DNA of 62,925 nucleotides from Thiobacillus sp. UBA6205 (GCA_002421825.1 DISR01000044.1:262-63186); one strand, 5' to 3'; counted from the first letter of the stretch, positions 26,752-36,690 are shown. The notes: generated by a model not told the origin, from the sequence alone. Program-made: numbers and translations.

Positions 26752-27632
26752 TCTTGATCTCGTCTAAGATATTTCGACAGGTGCAGCCATTTTCTCTCCC
26801 AGCCGGATATTTCCGGGAAGGCTTTCCCGTAAAGCTCGAGGGCCTCAATGCCGCCGGCAGAAACCGTCTCGATTCCCGGTTCCAGGCTTTCCTCACGCAG
26901 CCGCTCATAAAGCTCGGCCTGTCTGCCATTCAGCAGGGCCTTCGAATCCAGATCGCGATTTCTGGAACGGTACAGGGCGCTATCGACAAAGCCGATTATC
27001 TCCTCGGTCATTGCAGAGACCTCAACCCCATGTTCGGCAAGCTTGCCGTGCAGGGTCTGGATTTTGTGTCCAGGCTCCTGCAGCAGGGCATTGTAGTCGA
27101 CCAGAATCCTGGGCATGCCCTGGCTGTGCCGAAGGGCAGAACGCATGTAAGCCTCCCAGAGCGCGACTCCGACCGTGAGCGGCATCTGATTGCGCTTGTT
27201 CAGAGAAATGGCCACTTCGACAGGATCGCGGACAACCAGGACGGCCAATGGGCTCCGGAAATAATCCCGCCAGGCCGGAAGCAGCAGACACATGCGCGGG
27301 TCCTTGATCGCCCAGTCGCCCTGTTCGGCAAATTTCGCGAATGCCGGCGCGAGCCCTTCGCAAATGCTGGCAATCTTCTGACCATGCTGAATGAAAAGCG
27401 CATCGTCAATACCTGCGACCCTGTCCCAGCGTTTTCCCAGCAGCGCGAGAATCCGGTTGTTGGCCTGGGTGAGTTTCCTGAACTCCCAGTAGCCCTTGGG
27501 GTTCCACTCGCCGCTACGGCCAAGGGCCTCCTCCTCGCCCCCGAAGATCCCCAACTTGTTAATAATTCCCGAAACCAGCGAGGTTCCGGAGCGATGCATG
27601 CCCAGAATCAAGACCTCCATGGCCAACCTCAT
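26748..27632 (-). CDS. Sulfotransferase family protein
   Basis: A 294-residue protein. LGMHRSGTSLVSGII (about 10-24) is the 5'-phosphosulfate loop and VVRDPVEVAISLNKRN (about 140-155) the 3'-phosphate site. A DPRMCLLLPAW segment precedes the second motif, as in Sulfotransfer_3-type proteins. It is predicted to use PAPS. The ATG at 27632 overlaps the stop of the upstream sulfotransferase gene; a second ATG four codons later is possible. The protein is unlike the other four in this locus outside the two motifs. Confidence 0.82.
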   Translation of the reverse strand: MRLAMEVLILGMHRSGTSLVSGIINKLGIFGGEEEALGRSGEWNPKGYWEFRKLTQANNRILALLGKRWDRVAGIDDALFIQHGQKIASICEGLAPAFAKFAEQGDWAIKDPRMCLLLPAWRDYFRSPLAVLVVRDPVEVAISLNKRNQMPLTVGVALWEAYMRSALRHSQGMPRILVDYNALLQEPGHKIQTLHGKLAEHGVEVSAMTEEIIGFVDSALYRSRNRDLDSKALLNGRQAELYERLREESLEPGIETVSAGGIEALELYGKAFPEISGWERKWLHLSKYLRRDQE

Positions 27633-28528
27633 GGCCTTCCTAGGGAGACATCGAACCCCAGGCTGGCAATGTAGGCCAGATCGCCTTGATCAAATTCCTC
27701 CAGGCCATGCTGCTTGTAGCGTCCGATCGAGGACGGCTTTTTGATCAGCCCTCTGGCATTCTGCAACTGTGCATCCGTGACATCGACTTCAAGAAAGTCG
27801 CGCAAGGCATCAAGCACGCGCTCCGTATCCATGCAAAGCTCATCGAAGTTGAGAAGCATGAAGTTTCGCCCCATGCCGGCACCGATCGCCTGCACGCGTT
27901 TGTGCACCGCAGTCCAGTATTTGACCGAATTGCCCGGCGTTCCCTTCATCGGCCTGCCCAACAAGGTTTCGCCCCATACCCTCAACTGTCTTTGGTTATC
28001 GCTGTATGCCATATCCAGGCCGTTGCGCATGACGTGAATGTATTTCATCCCTGGAAGGCTTAGTAACAACCTGTCGAGCACGACATGGGTGTTGGGTTCT
28101 TTCCACCCCCACGGCCCTGCCGGCCTTTGATTCGTGGCGGCCCTCCGGAGCGACTGCACCAGGCTTCTCCGGCGCGCCCTTTCCGAACGGGAAGCGATTT
28201 CCCTTGCACATTGATCCATCATCCACAATTGATAAGGCGTAAACGGCCTGCGTTCCATCATGCCATTGACGAATATTTGCACCAGTCTGGAGAAATCTTT
28301 CTCGCTGGCCCCGAGAATGCCCGGGCGGACAAACAGCAAGGTGAACCAGAGATTGTCCGATGCCCTGTTGAGATCGTCGCCGATGAAATAGCCAAACTCG
28401 GCCAGGATGTTCGCAACCAGGCGCGTGCCGCTTCCCCCAACCCCCCCAACAGCCACGGGGCCATGCGTATGGACTGGCGGCGGATCGTTGGCGCCTCCCA
28501 GCTTATTTGGATTCTGCCAAAACCACAC
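27629..28528 (-). CDS. Sulfotransferase family protein
   Basis: A 299-residue protein. VGGVGGSGTRLVANIL (about 27-42) replaces the usual P-loop-like motif, and YIHVMRNGLDMAYSDN is the 3'-phosphate site. GWKEPNTHVVLDRLL lies between them. The start is GTG. It lies upstream of, and is translationally coupled to, the next sulfotransferase. The acceptor cannot be read from sequence. A kinase-like activity is unlikely given the Arg/Asn/Ser pattern of the second motif. Confidence 0.75.
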   Translation of the reverse strand: MWFWQNPNKLGGANDPPPVHTHGPVAVGGVGGSGTRLVANILAEFGYFIGDDLNRASDNLWFTLLFVRPGILGASEKDFSRLVQIFVNGMMERRPFTPYQLWMMDQCAREIASRSERARRRSLVQSLRRAATNQRPAGPWGWKEPNTHVVLDRLLLSLPGMKYIHVMRNGLDMAYSDNQRQLRVWGETLLGRPMKGTPGNSVKYWTAVHKRVQAIGAGMGRNFMLLNFDELCMDTERVLDALRDFLEVDVTDAQLQNARGLIKKPSSIGRYKQHGLEEFDQGDLAYIASLGFDVSLGRP

Positions 28529-28555
28529 CGTCTATTCTTCCCTGTTTCGGTTGCG

Positions 28556-29161
28556 TCAAACGGATTTCCTGGCGGCCCACGACCGGATTTTGTTCAACCT
28601 GCCTTTCCACCCCTTCTCCAACCGTACATTGGCCTTTGGAAATGGCATCTCCGGTATCGCAAGGTCGAGAAACGGGCACAGTTTGTCCCAGCCTTCGCCT
28701 TCGGTTACGTTCATGACCAGCAAGTTCTGCCTGCGGTCGCCAAAGTATTCCAATACCTCGCGGTTATGTCGTTCGAAGCACTCGACATAGGCTTCCTCGT
28801 TACCCTTTGGGAAGCCGCGACCCTTGCCATATATCCATTCGCGCATGGGCGTCACATCGGTCCCGAAGTTTTTGGCCACGCTGGCCACCCATTTTTGAGG
28901 ATCGCGCAAGGTCAAAATGAATTTGCTGCCTGGAAACGCCATGTCCATCTCCTTGTACAGCATGGGCCAGGGATTGTCCTGAAAGGCATCGTATTGCGGG
29001 ACAAGAGTTAACGCACGGTCCAGCGCCACCCGAGCCACCTCGGGGTCGCGCACCCAGTTCCCACCCGTGACCCGGTAACCCAGCAATTTGAGCGCTTTTT
29101 CCATTGATGTCGTGCCGGTTTTATGGAAACCGATGCAAAAAACCTTGGGCTTGTTATTCAT
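28556..29161 (-). CDS. Sulfotransferase family protein (short)
   Basis: A 201-residue protein. FCIGFHKTGTTSMEKAL (about 8-24) and FILTLRDPQKWVASV (about 83-97) are the two PAPS-type motifs, followed by a GKGRGFPKG stretch. Length and pattern match the short Sulfotransfer_4 group found in bacteria and algae. It is first of the leftward set; the 88 bp gap to 29250 must hold divergent promoters. Confidence 0.8.
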   Translation of the reverse strand: MNNKPKVFCIGFHKTGTTSMEKALKLLGYRVTGGNWVRDPEVARVALDRALTLVPQYDAFQDNPWPMLYKEMDMAFPGSKFILTLRDPQKWVASVAKNFGTDVTPMREWIYGKGRGFPKGNEEAYVECFERHNREVLEYFGDRRQNLLVMNVTEGEGWDKLCPFLDLAIPEMPFPKANVRLEKGWKGRLNKIRSWAARKSV

Positions 29162-29249
29162 GCGGGAGCAGGGGCCGGGGAAAAGCCGGCAAATCGATGA
29201 TGTTATAGTCGCATTTTATCATTCACTTAGGCCATTCTTCTGCCCAAGC

Positions 29250-30275
29250 ATGCGCGTTCTACACATCGACAACATCATGATCCGGCGCTACGGCAACACC
29301 AAGGTCGCCACCGGCAGAAAGCTCTTCAACGGGCTGATCCGTAATAACCACAAGGTGCTGGAATTCAGCGACCGCGACATCGCCCACTTCGAGGCCCCGC
29401 TCAACATCAAGCCGCTCGGCTTCCGCCGCTCCAATCGTCGTTTGATCGAGGCCTGCGAGAACTTCCAGCCCGAACTGCTGCTGCTCGGCCACTGCGACAT
29501 CATCAGGAACGAAACCCTGTTCGAAATCAAGCGCCTGCTGCCCGGGCTCAGAATCGCCTATCGCAACGTCGACCCGCTGTGGGATCCGCCGGTGCTGGAG
29601 AAGATCCGCTATCGCCTGCCGGTGGCGGACGCGCTTTTCATTACCACCGGCGGCGAGGCGCTCAAGCAATTCCTGACGGGCAAGAATATCGTCTCCTACA
29701 TGCCCAACCCCACCGATCCCTGCGTGGAAGATCAGAACAACGCGGGGAAAACCGCCTTCGGGCGCGACCTTGTTTTTTGCGGGGTGGGCAACCCCACCGA
29801 CGAGCGTTACCCCTTCGTGAAGAAACTGCACGAAACCCTGGATGGCGAACTGAGGTTTGACAGCTTCGGCATGCACGGCCATCCGGCGATCTGGGGCAAA
29901 CCCTACGACGATGCCCTGGCCGGAAGCAAGATGGGGCTCAATCTAAACCGCTTCGAGGGATGGCATCTGTACTCCTCCGCCCGGATTTCCCAACTCATGG
30001 GCAACGGCATCCTGACTTTCCTCAGCGACAAGAACCGTCTGCAGCGCTTCTTCGGCGAGGAGTCCGCCGCCTATTTCAGCGACTTCGACGACCTGGTCGC
30101 AAAGATCCGCCGCTTCCAGGCCGACGATGAGCTTCGCCGACAGACCGCTGCTCGCGGGCAAGCCTTTTACCGCGAACATTTCAGCGGCGAGCGCGTGGTG
30201 CAGTACATCATCGAGGTAACGATGGGCATGCCCTACTCTCACGACTATGTTTGGCAGGACGAGTTGTATCGCTAG
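29250..30275 (+). CDS. CgeB-like glycosyltransferase
   Basis: A 341-residue protein of GT-B pattern. The N-terminal half has a LLLGHCDIIRNETL segment and an IAYRNVDPLW stretch. The C-terminal half has FCGVGNPTDERYPF, LAGSKMGLNLNRFEGWHLYSSARISQLMGNG and a final YREHFSGERVVQYI, as in the CgeB/Glyco_trans_1_2 family of spore and surface glycans. The ATG at 29250 was chosen by the start of the first strand; frame upstream is shadow. A TATAGT hexamer about 45 bp upstream may be a -10. It lies 3 bp before the next gene. Confidence 0.75.
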   Translation: MRVLHIDNIMIRRYGNTKVATGRKLFNGLIRNNHKVLEFSDRDIAHFEAPLNIKPLGFRRSNRRLIEACENFQPELLLLGHCDIIRNETLFEIKRLLPGLRIAYRNVDPLWDPPVLEKIRYRLPVADALFITTGGEALKQFLTGKNIVSYMPNPTDPCVEDQNNAGKTAFGRDLVFCGVGNPTDERYPFVKKLHETLDGELRFDSFGMHGHPAIWGKPYDDALAGSKMGLNLNRFEGWHLYSSARISQLMGNGILTFLSDKNRLQRFFGEESAAYFSDFDDLVAKIRRFQADDELRRQTAARGQAFYREHFSGERVVQYIIEVTMGMPYSHDYVWQDELYR

Positions 30276-30278
30276 CCG

Positions 30279-31085
30279 ATGGGCCTGACGACCAAAATCC
30301 TGGCGCACGAGAAACCGCGCCAGTACCTCGACTTCCTGCGCAACTACTTGAAAGGGGTGCACATCGGCGCCCCGCCAATTTTCATCGTGGGTTGCGGACA
30401 CAGCGGCACTTCGGTGCTGCTCAACATCCTGGACATGCACCCGCACATCCATGCCGTACCGTTCGAGAGCCGGGTATTCCTGAAATCCGGCTGGAAAATC
30501 CTGCTGGCCGGGCTGTTCTGGAGCAAGAACACCATTGCCGCAGGCAAACGGCGCTGGGCGGAAAAAACACCCGCCCATGTCCATGCCATCGGGCGCATCC
30601 TGCAGACATACCCCGATGCCAGAATTCTGCTCATCATTCGCGACGGGCGCGACGTGGCTGTTTCCCTGCGCAAGCGCACCGGCGACTTCGCGGCGGGCGT
30701 GGCGCGCTGGGTGGAAGACAATCATGCGGGCGAGGCGTTCTGGAACCACCCCCAGGTATTCAAGCTCGCCTATGAGGAACTGGTCGGCAATTTTGACGAA
30801 GTCATGCCGCGCGTCTGCGCCTTCCTGGACGAGCCCTATGATCCGGCCATGCGCAATTTCCACCAGCGTCGCCTGGACCTGTTCCGTTCCGGACAGGGCG
30901 CGCCGCCGGCCTCGGAATCAGGCGAGCATCACAACCAGCACCGCAACTGGCAGATCAACCAGCAGCTGTTCGATGGCTCCGGCAAATGGCAGCGTGAAAT
31001 GAGCGCGGAAGAAAAAGCCCTGTTCAAGCAGATGGCCGGGCAAATGCTGATCGACTACGGTTATGCCGCCAGCCTCGACTGGTAG
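30279..31085 (+). CDS. Sulfotransferase family protein
   Basis: A 268-residue protein. IFIVGCGHSGTSVLLNIL (about 34-51) and LLIIRDGRDVAVSLRKRTGDF (about 112-131) are the two PAPS-binding motifs; WAEKTPAHVHAI between them is typical of Sulfotransfer_1/3. It starts 3 bp after the CgeB-like gene and converges with the heptosyltransferase gene, the stops being 3 bp apart. Fifth sulfotransferase-like gene of the locus, on the opposite strand to the other four. Confidence 0.84.
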   Translation: MGLTTKILAHEKPRQYLDFLRNYLKGVHIGAPPIFIVGCGHSGTSVLLNILDMHPHIHAVPFESRVFLKSGWKILLAGLFWSKNTIAAGKRRWAEKTPAHVHAIGRILQTYPDARILLIIRDGRDVAVSLRKRTGDFAAGVARWVEDNHAGEAFWNHPQVFKLAYEELVGNFDEVMPRVCAFLDEPYDPAMRNFHQRRLDLFRSGQGAPPASESGEHHNQHRNWQINQQLFDGSGKWQREMSAEEKALFKQMAGQMLIDYGYAASLDW

Positions 31086-31088
31086 CGC

Positions 31089-32180
31089 TCAGAACACCCT
31101 CAGTTTTCCATCCGCCTGCCATGTGCCCTGCCTGAGCCCGCACTGATGCAAGGCCCAGTCGGCGACGGTAGCGACCGACACGGCCTGCATGCAGGCCAGT
31201 TCCGGCAGGTAATTGCAGGTCTTGCGGTAACAGTTGATGCAGGGGCCGCTCCATTGCAGTGCCTGCACGTGCGCGCCGATGGGCCGCACCCTGCGTGGAT
31301 CGGTCGCGCCGCAAATCACCAGCAGCGGACGCCCCGCACAGGAGGCCACGTGGGCCGCGCCGGTATCGTTTCCCACAATGCAGCAGGCGCCTTCCGCCAG
31401 CGGCACGATCTCGGGGATCGAGGTTTGCCCGTTGAGATTGATGACACCTTCCCCGCCCTGTTCGGCGATGGCGGCGCAGTCCTCCACCTCGTCCGGTCCG
31501 CCGATGATGGCGATCCTGTCCACACCAGCCTCGCGCAACGCGCGCGCCAGGACGGCGTAATGCGCCACCCCCCAGCGCTTGAGCCAGCCGGCTTTCTGCG
31601 AGCCCGGCAGCAGCAGTACATAGTTGCCGGCAGCCAGCCCATACTGCGCCATGAGGCCGGCAACCCTGTCTCTGCTCGTCTGAGAGACATGCAAATGCCC
31701 GTGCTCGGCAATGCGCGGCACGCCCGCCGCCTTCAGCGCCAGGTCCGAATGCCAGCCGGGATAGGGCTCGGGCGGGCGCTGCGGCGCATGGGTATAGGGA
31801 TAGCCGGGATTGTGGCCGACGACGGCCTTGAGCTGCGGCGACAGCAGGCGCACCAGGCCGAGCATGATGCGGCTGCGATCAGTGGACTGCAGGTCGAAGA
31901 TGAGGTCGTAATGCGCTGCCCAGACCGTTTTCATCCATTGCAGCGCGGCGACAAACTTGCCTTTGCTGCCGCGCACATCGATGGCGAGAATCTTGGCAAA
32001 ACGCGGATCACCTTCGAACAGGCGATCCCACGGCTTCAGGGTATTGAGGTGAATGTCCGCAGATGGATAAGCGGCACGAATATCGTCGATAAAAGTGGTC
32101 GCGCCCACCACATCGCCCATGGCGCTCCACTTGATGACCAGGATGCGCCTGATTCCTGATGCGTCTATCGGTTTAGCCAC
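31089..32180 (-). CDS. Glycosyltransferase family 9 (heptosyltransferase-like)
   Basis: A 363-residue GT-B transferase of the ADP-heptose:LPS group. RILVIKWSAMGDVV near the N terminus has the catalytic Asp loop, and LLLPGSQKAGWLKRW, IIGGPDE and GNDTGAAHVASCAGRPL form the donor site. A C-terminal Cys-rich stretch (CINCYRKTCN) resembles other GT9 proteins of LPS core. The start is GTG, overlapping the upstream membrane-protein gene by 8 nt. It likely acts in LPS core or a related surface glycan. Confidence 0.88.
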   Translation of the reverse strand: MAKPIDASGIRRILVIKWSAMGDVVGATTFIDDIRAAYPSADIHLNTLKPWDRLFEGDPRFAKILAIDVRGSKGKFVAALQWMKTVWAAHYDLIFDLQSTDRSRIMLGLVRLLSPQLKAVVGHNPGYPYTHAPQRPPEPYPGWHSDLALKAAGVPRIAEHGHLHVSQTSRDRVAGLMAQYGLAAGNYVLLLPGSQKAGWLKRWGVAHYAVLARALREAGVDRIAIIGGPDEVEDCAAIAEQGGEGVINLNGQTSIPEIVPLAEGACCIVGNDTGAAHVASCAGRPLLVICGATDPRRVRPIGAHVQALQWSGPCINCYRKTCNYLPELACMQAVSVATVADWALHQCGLRQGTWQADGKLRVF

Positions 32181-32868
32181 CTGATCTGGATCGAAGCCTT
32201 AGCCAGACCGACGCGAGGAAGAAGCCCAGCACCAGTTCCTGGGTTTCGGTGACGCGGATGTCGAATGGCGCAGGCATGCGAACATCCCACCAGTCCCTGG
32301 CGCGCTCGGGCATCATCACCAGAGCGGACAGCAGGCCGGTCCAGGCCAGCGGACGGCCGGGCCAGAACCAGTAGGCGGTCGTGCCCGGATCGATCTTTTT
32401 GCCGCGAGCATCCAGCACCCAGATGCGGATCGCGCCGATCAGCGCCCACAGTTCCAGCAGCAGCCTCGGCTTCTGGTCGAGCCAGGCGCTGGTGTTGTGC
32501 AGATTGGTTTCGTTCTGGTCGTTGATGCGGGCAAAGGTTTCGGGCGTGTCCCAGTAGAACAGCCATTGGCCCCAGCTCACTTCCTCGCCGGCCATGTAAA
32601 GAGCGCCCAGCGTGACCATGGCGATCCATGCCCGGCTGGAGAAATTCGGCAAGAACTCCCACAGACGCAAGGCCTTGATGCCGAACAGGATGCCGGGAAT
32701 CAGCGCAAGCGGCGTCATCAATTCGACCAGGCCGGTTTCCTTCTGGCCCTGGATATAGAGATCATGCATCTCGGGCGACGCATAGCGCACGGCCAGCTGC
32801 AGCAGCACCAGGCCCATGGGCAGCCAGAACCAGAGCGGCGACAAATCCTCGACCGAACGATTGCTCAT
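32173..32868 (-). CDS. Multi-spanning membrane protein of unknown function
   Basis: A 231-residue protein with about six hydrophobic stretches: WFWLPMGLVLLQLAV, LALIPGILFGIKAL, AWIAMVTLGALYMAGEE, a helix near 138-150, AWTGLLSALVMMP, and a C-terminal helix. Between them are charged loops with an EVSWGQWLFYWDTP segment and a NETNLHNT stretch. I recognise no family. It is placed between hisG (5 bp upstream) and a heptosyltransferase (8 nt overlap), so it is likely part of the surface-glycan unit. The frame extends upstream into hisG sequence but that part is shadow. Confidence 0.72.
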   Translation of the reverse strand: MSNRSVEDLSPLWFWLPMGLVLLQLAVRYASPEMHDLYIQGQKETGLVELMTPLALIPGILFGIKALRLWEFLPNFSSRAWIAMVTLGALYMAGEEVSWGQWLFYWDTPETFARINDQNETNLHNTSAWLDQKPRLLLELWALIGAIRIWVLDARGKKIDPGTTAYWFWPGRPLAWTGLLSALVMMPERARDWWDVRMPAPFDIRVTETQELVLGFFLASVWLRLRSRSGG

Positions 32869-32873
32869 GCCGG

Positions 32874-33512
32874 TCAGCCCCGGATGGCCGAGGCAAACGC
32901 CTCGAACAGCGGTTTCAGCATCGCCCGCTTGGTCTTGAGCGAGGCCTGATTCACCACCAGGCGCGAACTGATGTCGGTGATGTGCTCGACCGCGACCAGG
33001 CCGTTGGCCTTGAGCGTGCCGCCCGAGGAAACCAGGTCGACGATGGCGTCGGCCAGGCCCACCAGAGGCGCGAGTTCCATCGAGCCGTACAGCTTGATGA
33101 GGTCGACGTGCACGCCCTTGGCGGCGAAATGCTCGCGCGCGGTCTTCACGTACTTGGTGGCGACTCGGATGCGCGCGCCCTCCTTCACACGGCCGTCGTA
33201 GTCGAAGCCTTCGCGCACCGCCACCATCATGCGGCAGCGCGCGATTTTCAGGTCCAGCGGCTGGTACAGGCCATCGCCGCCGTGTTCGATCAGCACGTCG
33301 CGCCCGGCAATGCCCATGTCGGCGCCGCCGTGCTGCACGTAAGTCGGCACGTCGGTGGCGCGCACGATCAAGAGGCGCACGTCCTCTCTGTTGGTGGGAA
33401 TGATGAGCTTGCGCGAGGCCTCCGGATCCTCGGCCGGAGTGACGCCGGCGGCCGCCAGCAGCGGGCTGGTTTCCTCGAAGATGCGGCCTTTGGAAAGGGC
33501 GATGGTAATCAT
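32874..33512 (-). CDS. hisG: ATP phosphoribosyltransferase, short form
   Basis: First step of histidine synthesis: ATP and PRPP to phosphoribosyl-ATP. The 212-residue protein is the short form that lacks the C-terminal regulatory domain and needs HisZ. ITIALSKGRIFEE opens the protein, ADMGIAGRDVLIE is the middle signature, and the LVSSGGTLKANGL segment binds PRPP. It follows murA as usual in betaproteobacteria, but hisD and the rest of the his operon are not beside it; the glycan region starts 5 bp downstream. Confidence 0.95.
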   Translation of the reverse strand: MITIALSKGRIFEETSPLLAAAGVTPAEDPEASRKLIIPTNREDVRLLIVRATDVPTYVQHGGADMGIAGRDVLIEHGGDGLYQPLDLKIARCRMMVAVREGFDYDGRVKEGARIRVATKYVKTAREHFAAKGVHVDLIKLYGSMELAPLVGLADAIVDLVSSGGTLKANGLVAVEHITDISSRLVVNQASLKTKRAMLKPLFEAFASAIRG

Positions 33513-33545
33513 GTCGGTGTATGCGTCCTGTCCGCGTCGCCGGGC

Positions 33546-34796
33546 CTAGTGGACGCGCCTGATGCGCGCGCCGAGCGCGGAAAGCTTGTCCTCGATATGC
33601 TCGTAGCCGCGGTCCAGGTGATAAATGCGGTCGATGAGGGTTTCGCCCTGCGCCACCAGGCCGGCCAGCACCAGGCAGGCCGAAGCGCGCAGGTCGGTGG
33701 CCATGACGATGGCGCCGTCCAGCCGCTCCACCCCGCGCACCAGCGCGGTATGCCCGCTGACCTCGATGTTGGCGCCCAGCCGGCGCAGTTCCTGCACGTG
33801 CATGAAGCGGTTCTCGAAAATGGTCTCGGTCACGCTGGCTGCCCCCTCGGCGATGCAGTTCATGGCCATGAACTGGGCCTGCATGTCGGTGGGGAAAGCC
33901 GGGTGCGGTGCGGTGCGCACATCGACCGACTTCAGCCTGCCCTGGCGGCAGACCTCGATCCAGTCCGGGCCGGTCGCGACGTGCGCACCGGCTTCGCGCA
34001 ATTTGGCGATCACGGCATCGAGCGCATCGGGCTGGGTGTGCGTGAGCTTGACGCAGCCGCCGGCCATGGCGCCCGCCACCAGGAAGGTGCCGGTTTCGAT
34101 GCGGTCCGGCATGACCGCGCACTCCGCGCCATGCAGCGCCGGCACGCCCTCGATGGTGATGACGTCGGTGCCCGCGCCCTGGATTTTCGCGCCCATGTTC
34201 GTCAGGCAGCGTGCCAGGTCGACGACCTCGGGTTCGCGCGCCGCATTCTCGAGCACGGTGGTGCCTTCGGCCAGGCAGGCCGCCATCATCAGGTTCTCTG
34301 TGCCGGTGACGGTGACCGCGTCCATGACGAGGCGCGCGCCCTTGAGCTTTTTCGCCTTGGCATGGATGTAGCCGTGCTCGATGTGGATTTCCGCCCCCAT
34401 GGCCTGCAAGCCCTTGATGTGCAGGTCGACCGGGCGCGAGCCGATGGCGCAGCCCCCGGGCAGGCTGACCCTGGCCTCGCCGAAGCGCGCCAGCGTGGGG
34501 CCCAACACCAGGATGGAAGCGCGCATGGTCTTCACCATGTCGTAGGGTGCTTCCAGGGCCGGGATTTCCTTCGCATCGAGTTCGACCCTGTCGTCATAGC
34601 GGGTGATGCGCACGCCCATGTGCGCGAGCAGCGCGAGCAGCGTGCTGATGTCCTTGAGATTGGGCACGTTGGAAAGGCGCAACGGCTCGGCTGAGAGCAG
34701 CGCAGCGGTCAGAATCGGCAGCGCGGCGTTCTTGGCGCCTGAAATGCGCACCTCGCCGTTCAGCGTGGCGCCGCCGTGAATAGACAATTTATCCAT
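33546..34796 (-). CDS. murA: UDP-N-acetylglucosamine 1-carboxyvinyltransferase
   Basis: First committed step of peptidoglycan synthesis, adding enolpyruvate from PEP to UDP-GlcNAc. It has 416 residues, full length, with SGAKNAALPIL near the N terminus and the Cys loop near residue 116 with LPGGCAIGSRPVD. The C-terminal segment GYEHIEDKL ends the EPT fold. The Cys is the fosfomycin target. The ATG overlaps the ibaG stop by 1 nt, so it is coupled to the BolA-family gene. Confidence 0.97.
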   Translation of the reverse strand: MDKLSIHGGATLNGEVRISGAKNAALPILTAALLSAEPLRLSNVPNLKDISTLLALLAHMGVRITRYDDRVELDAKEIPALEAPYDMVKTMRASILVLGPTLARFGEARVSLPGGCAIGSRPVDLHIKGLQAMGAEIHIEHGYIHAKAKKLKGARLVMDAVTVTGTENLMMAACLAEGTTVLENAAREPEVVDLARCLTNMGAKIQGAGTDVITIEGVPALHGAECAVMPDRIETGTFLVAGAMAGGCVKLTHTQPDALDAVIAKLREAGAHVATGPDWIEVCRQGRLKSVDVRTAPHPAFPTDMQAQFMAMNCIAEGAASVTETIFENRFMHVQELRRLGANIEVSGHTALVRGVERLDGAIVMATDLRASACLVLAGLVAQGETLIDRIYHLDRGYEHIEDKLSALGARIRRVH

Positions 34797-35035
34797 TACT
34801 GGCGATTGGCCCAGTCTTCCGGGGTGTAGGTTTTCATGGAGAGCGCGTGGATCTCCTCGCGCATGCGCTCGCCCAGTGCCTTGTAGACCAGCTGGTGCTG
34901 CTGCACCATGTTCTTGCCGCGGAATTCTCCGCTCACGATCACCGCATCAAAATGATGGCCATCGCCCTTCACTTCGAGTTTCTCACAGGACAGCGCCGCC
35001 GCTATCCATCGTTCAATATCCTGTGGACTTACCAT
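34796..35035 (-). CDS. ibaG: BolA-family protein IbaG
   Basis: A 79-residue protein. The class II BolA fold is seen with a VKGDGHHFDAVIVS strand pair, FRGKNMVQQHQLVYKAL, and a His that can bind a Fe-S cluster with a monothiol glutaredoxin. IbaG is linked to acid resistance and iron handling and is normally found beside murA, as here. It starts 12 bp after the ABC permease stop. Confidence 0.92.
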   Translation of the reverse strand: MVSPQDIERWIAAALSCEKLEVKGDGHHFDAVIVSGEFRGKNMVQQHQLVYKALGERMREEIHALSMKTYTPEDWANRQ

Positions 35036-35047
35036 TTCGCCATCTCG

Positions 35048-35799
35048 TCAATGTCTCAGTTTGTAGCCGCGCTTGAGCAGCAGCAAGGTAAACCCGGATA
35101 TTGCCACAAAGCAGGCGCCAACGACCAGCAGGCTCAGGCCCGGCACCACGTCCGAATGGCCGAAAAACCCCCAGCGGAAGCCGTCGATCATGTAGAAAAC
35201 CGGGTTCCAGTGCGAGGTCGCCTGCCAGAAGGGCGGCAGCGAGTGGATCGAGTAGAACACGCCGGACAGGAAGGTGAGCGGCATGATGAGGAAGTTCTGG
35301 AAGGCGGCAAGCTGGTCGAACTTTTCCGCCCACATGCCGGCGATGATGCCGAGCGCGGCGAGGATGCCGGTGGAGAGAATAGTCAGGGCCAGCAGCCAGA
35401 ACGGGTGCATCAGGGGCAAGTCGGTGAACCAGACGGTCACCAGGCCGACCCCCACGCCCACCACCACGCCGCGGATGACCGCGGCCAGCAGATAAGCGGA
35501 AAAGAATTCGAAATAGGACAGCGGCGCCACCAGCACGAACACGATGTTGCCGGTGATCTTGGACTGTATCAGGCTGGACGAACTGTTGGCGAAGGCGTTC
35601 TGCAGCATGGACATCATGATGAGGCCGGGCACCAGGAAAGTCGTATAGCTGATGCCGGGATAGACCTGCACCCGTTCTTCCAGCACATGGGAGAAGATCA
35701 GCAGGTAGAGCATGGCGGTGACGATGGGCGCCAGTATGGTCTGGAACGCAACCTTCCAGAAGCGCAGCAGTTCCTTGTAGAGCAGGGTCGAGAATCCGG

Positions 35800-35803
<4 letters not shown>
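35048..35803 (-). CDS. ABC-2-type transporter permease, YadH-like
   Basis: A 251-residue integral membrane protein with six predicted helices, for instance ILAPIVTAMLYLLIF, FLVPGLIMMSMLQNAF and LSGVFYSIHSLPPFW. The ABC-2 signature NPVFYMIDGFRWGFFG lies near the end. Transports an unknown substrate together with the ATPase upstream. It overlaps the ATPase by 4 nt. Placement between ibaG and the mla genes is normal in betaproteobacteria. Confidence 0.9.

Positions 35804-36690
<887 letters not shown>

Noticed and set aside
32173..34122. 649-codon minus-strand frame spanning the membrane protein, hisG and part of murA
   Set aside because: Only the last 231 codons look like a protein (hydrophobic helices, proper start). 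The rest is low-complexity shadow of hisG and murA.
32982..34694. 570-codon + strand frame opposite hisG and murA
   Set aside because: His/Ala/Val-rich antisense shadow without motifs.
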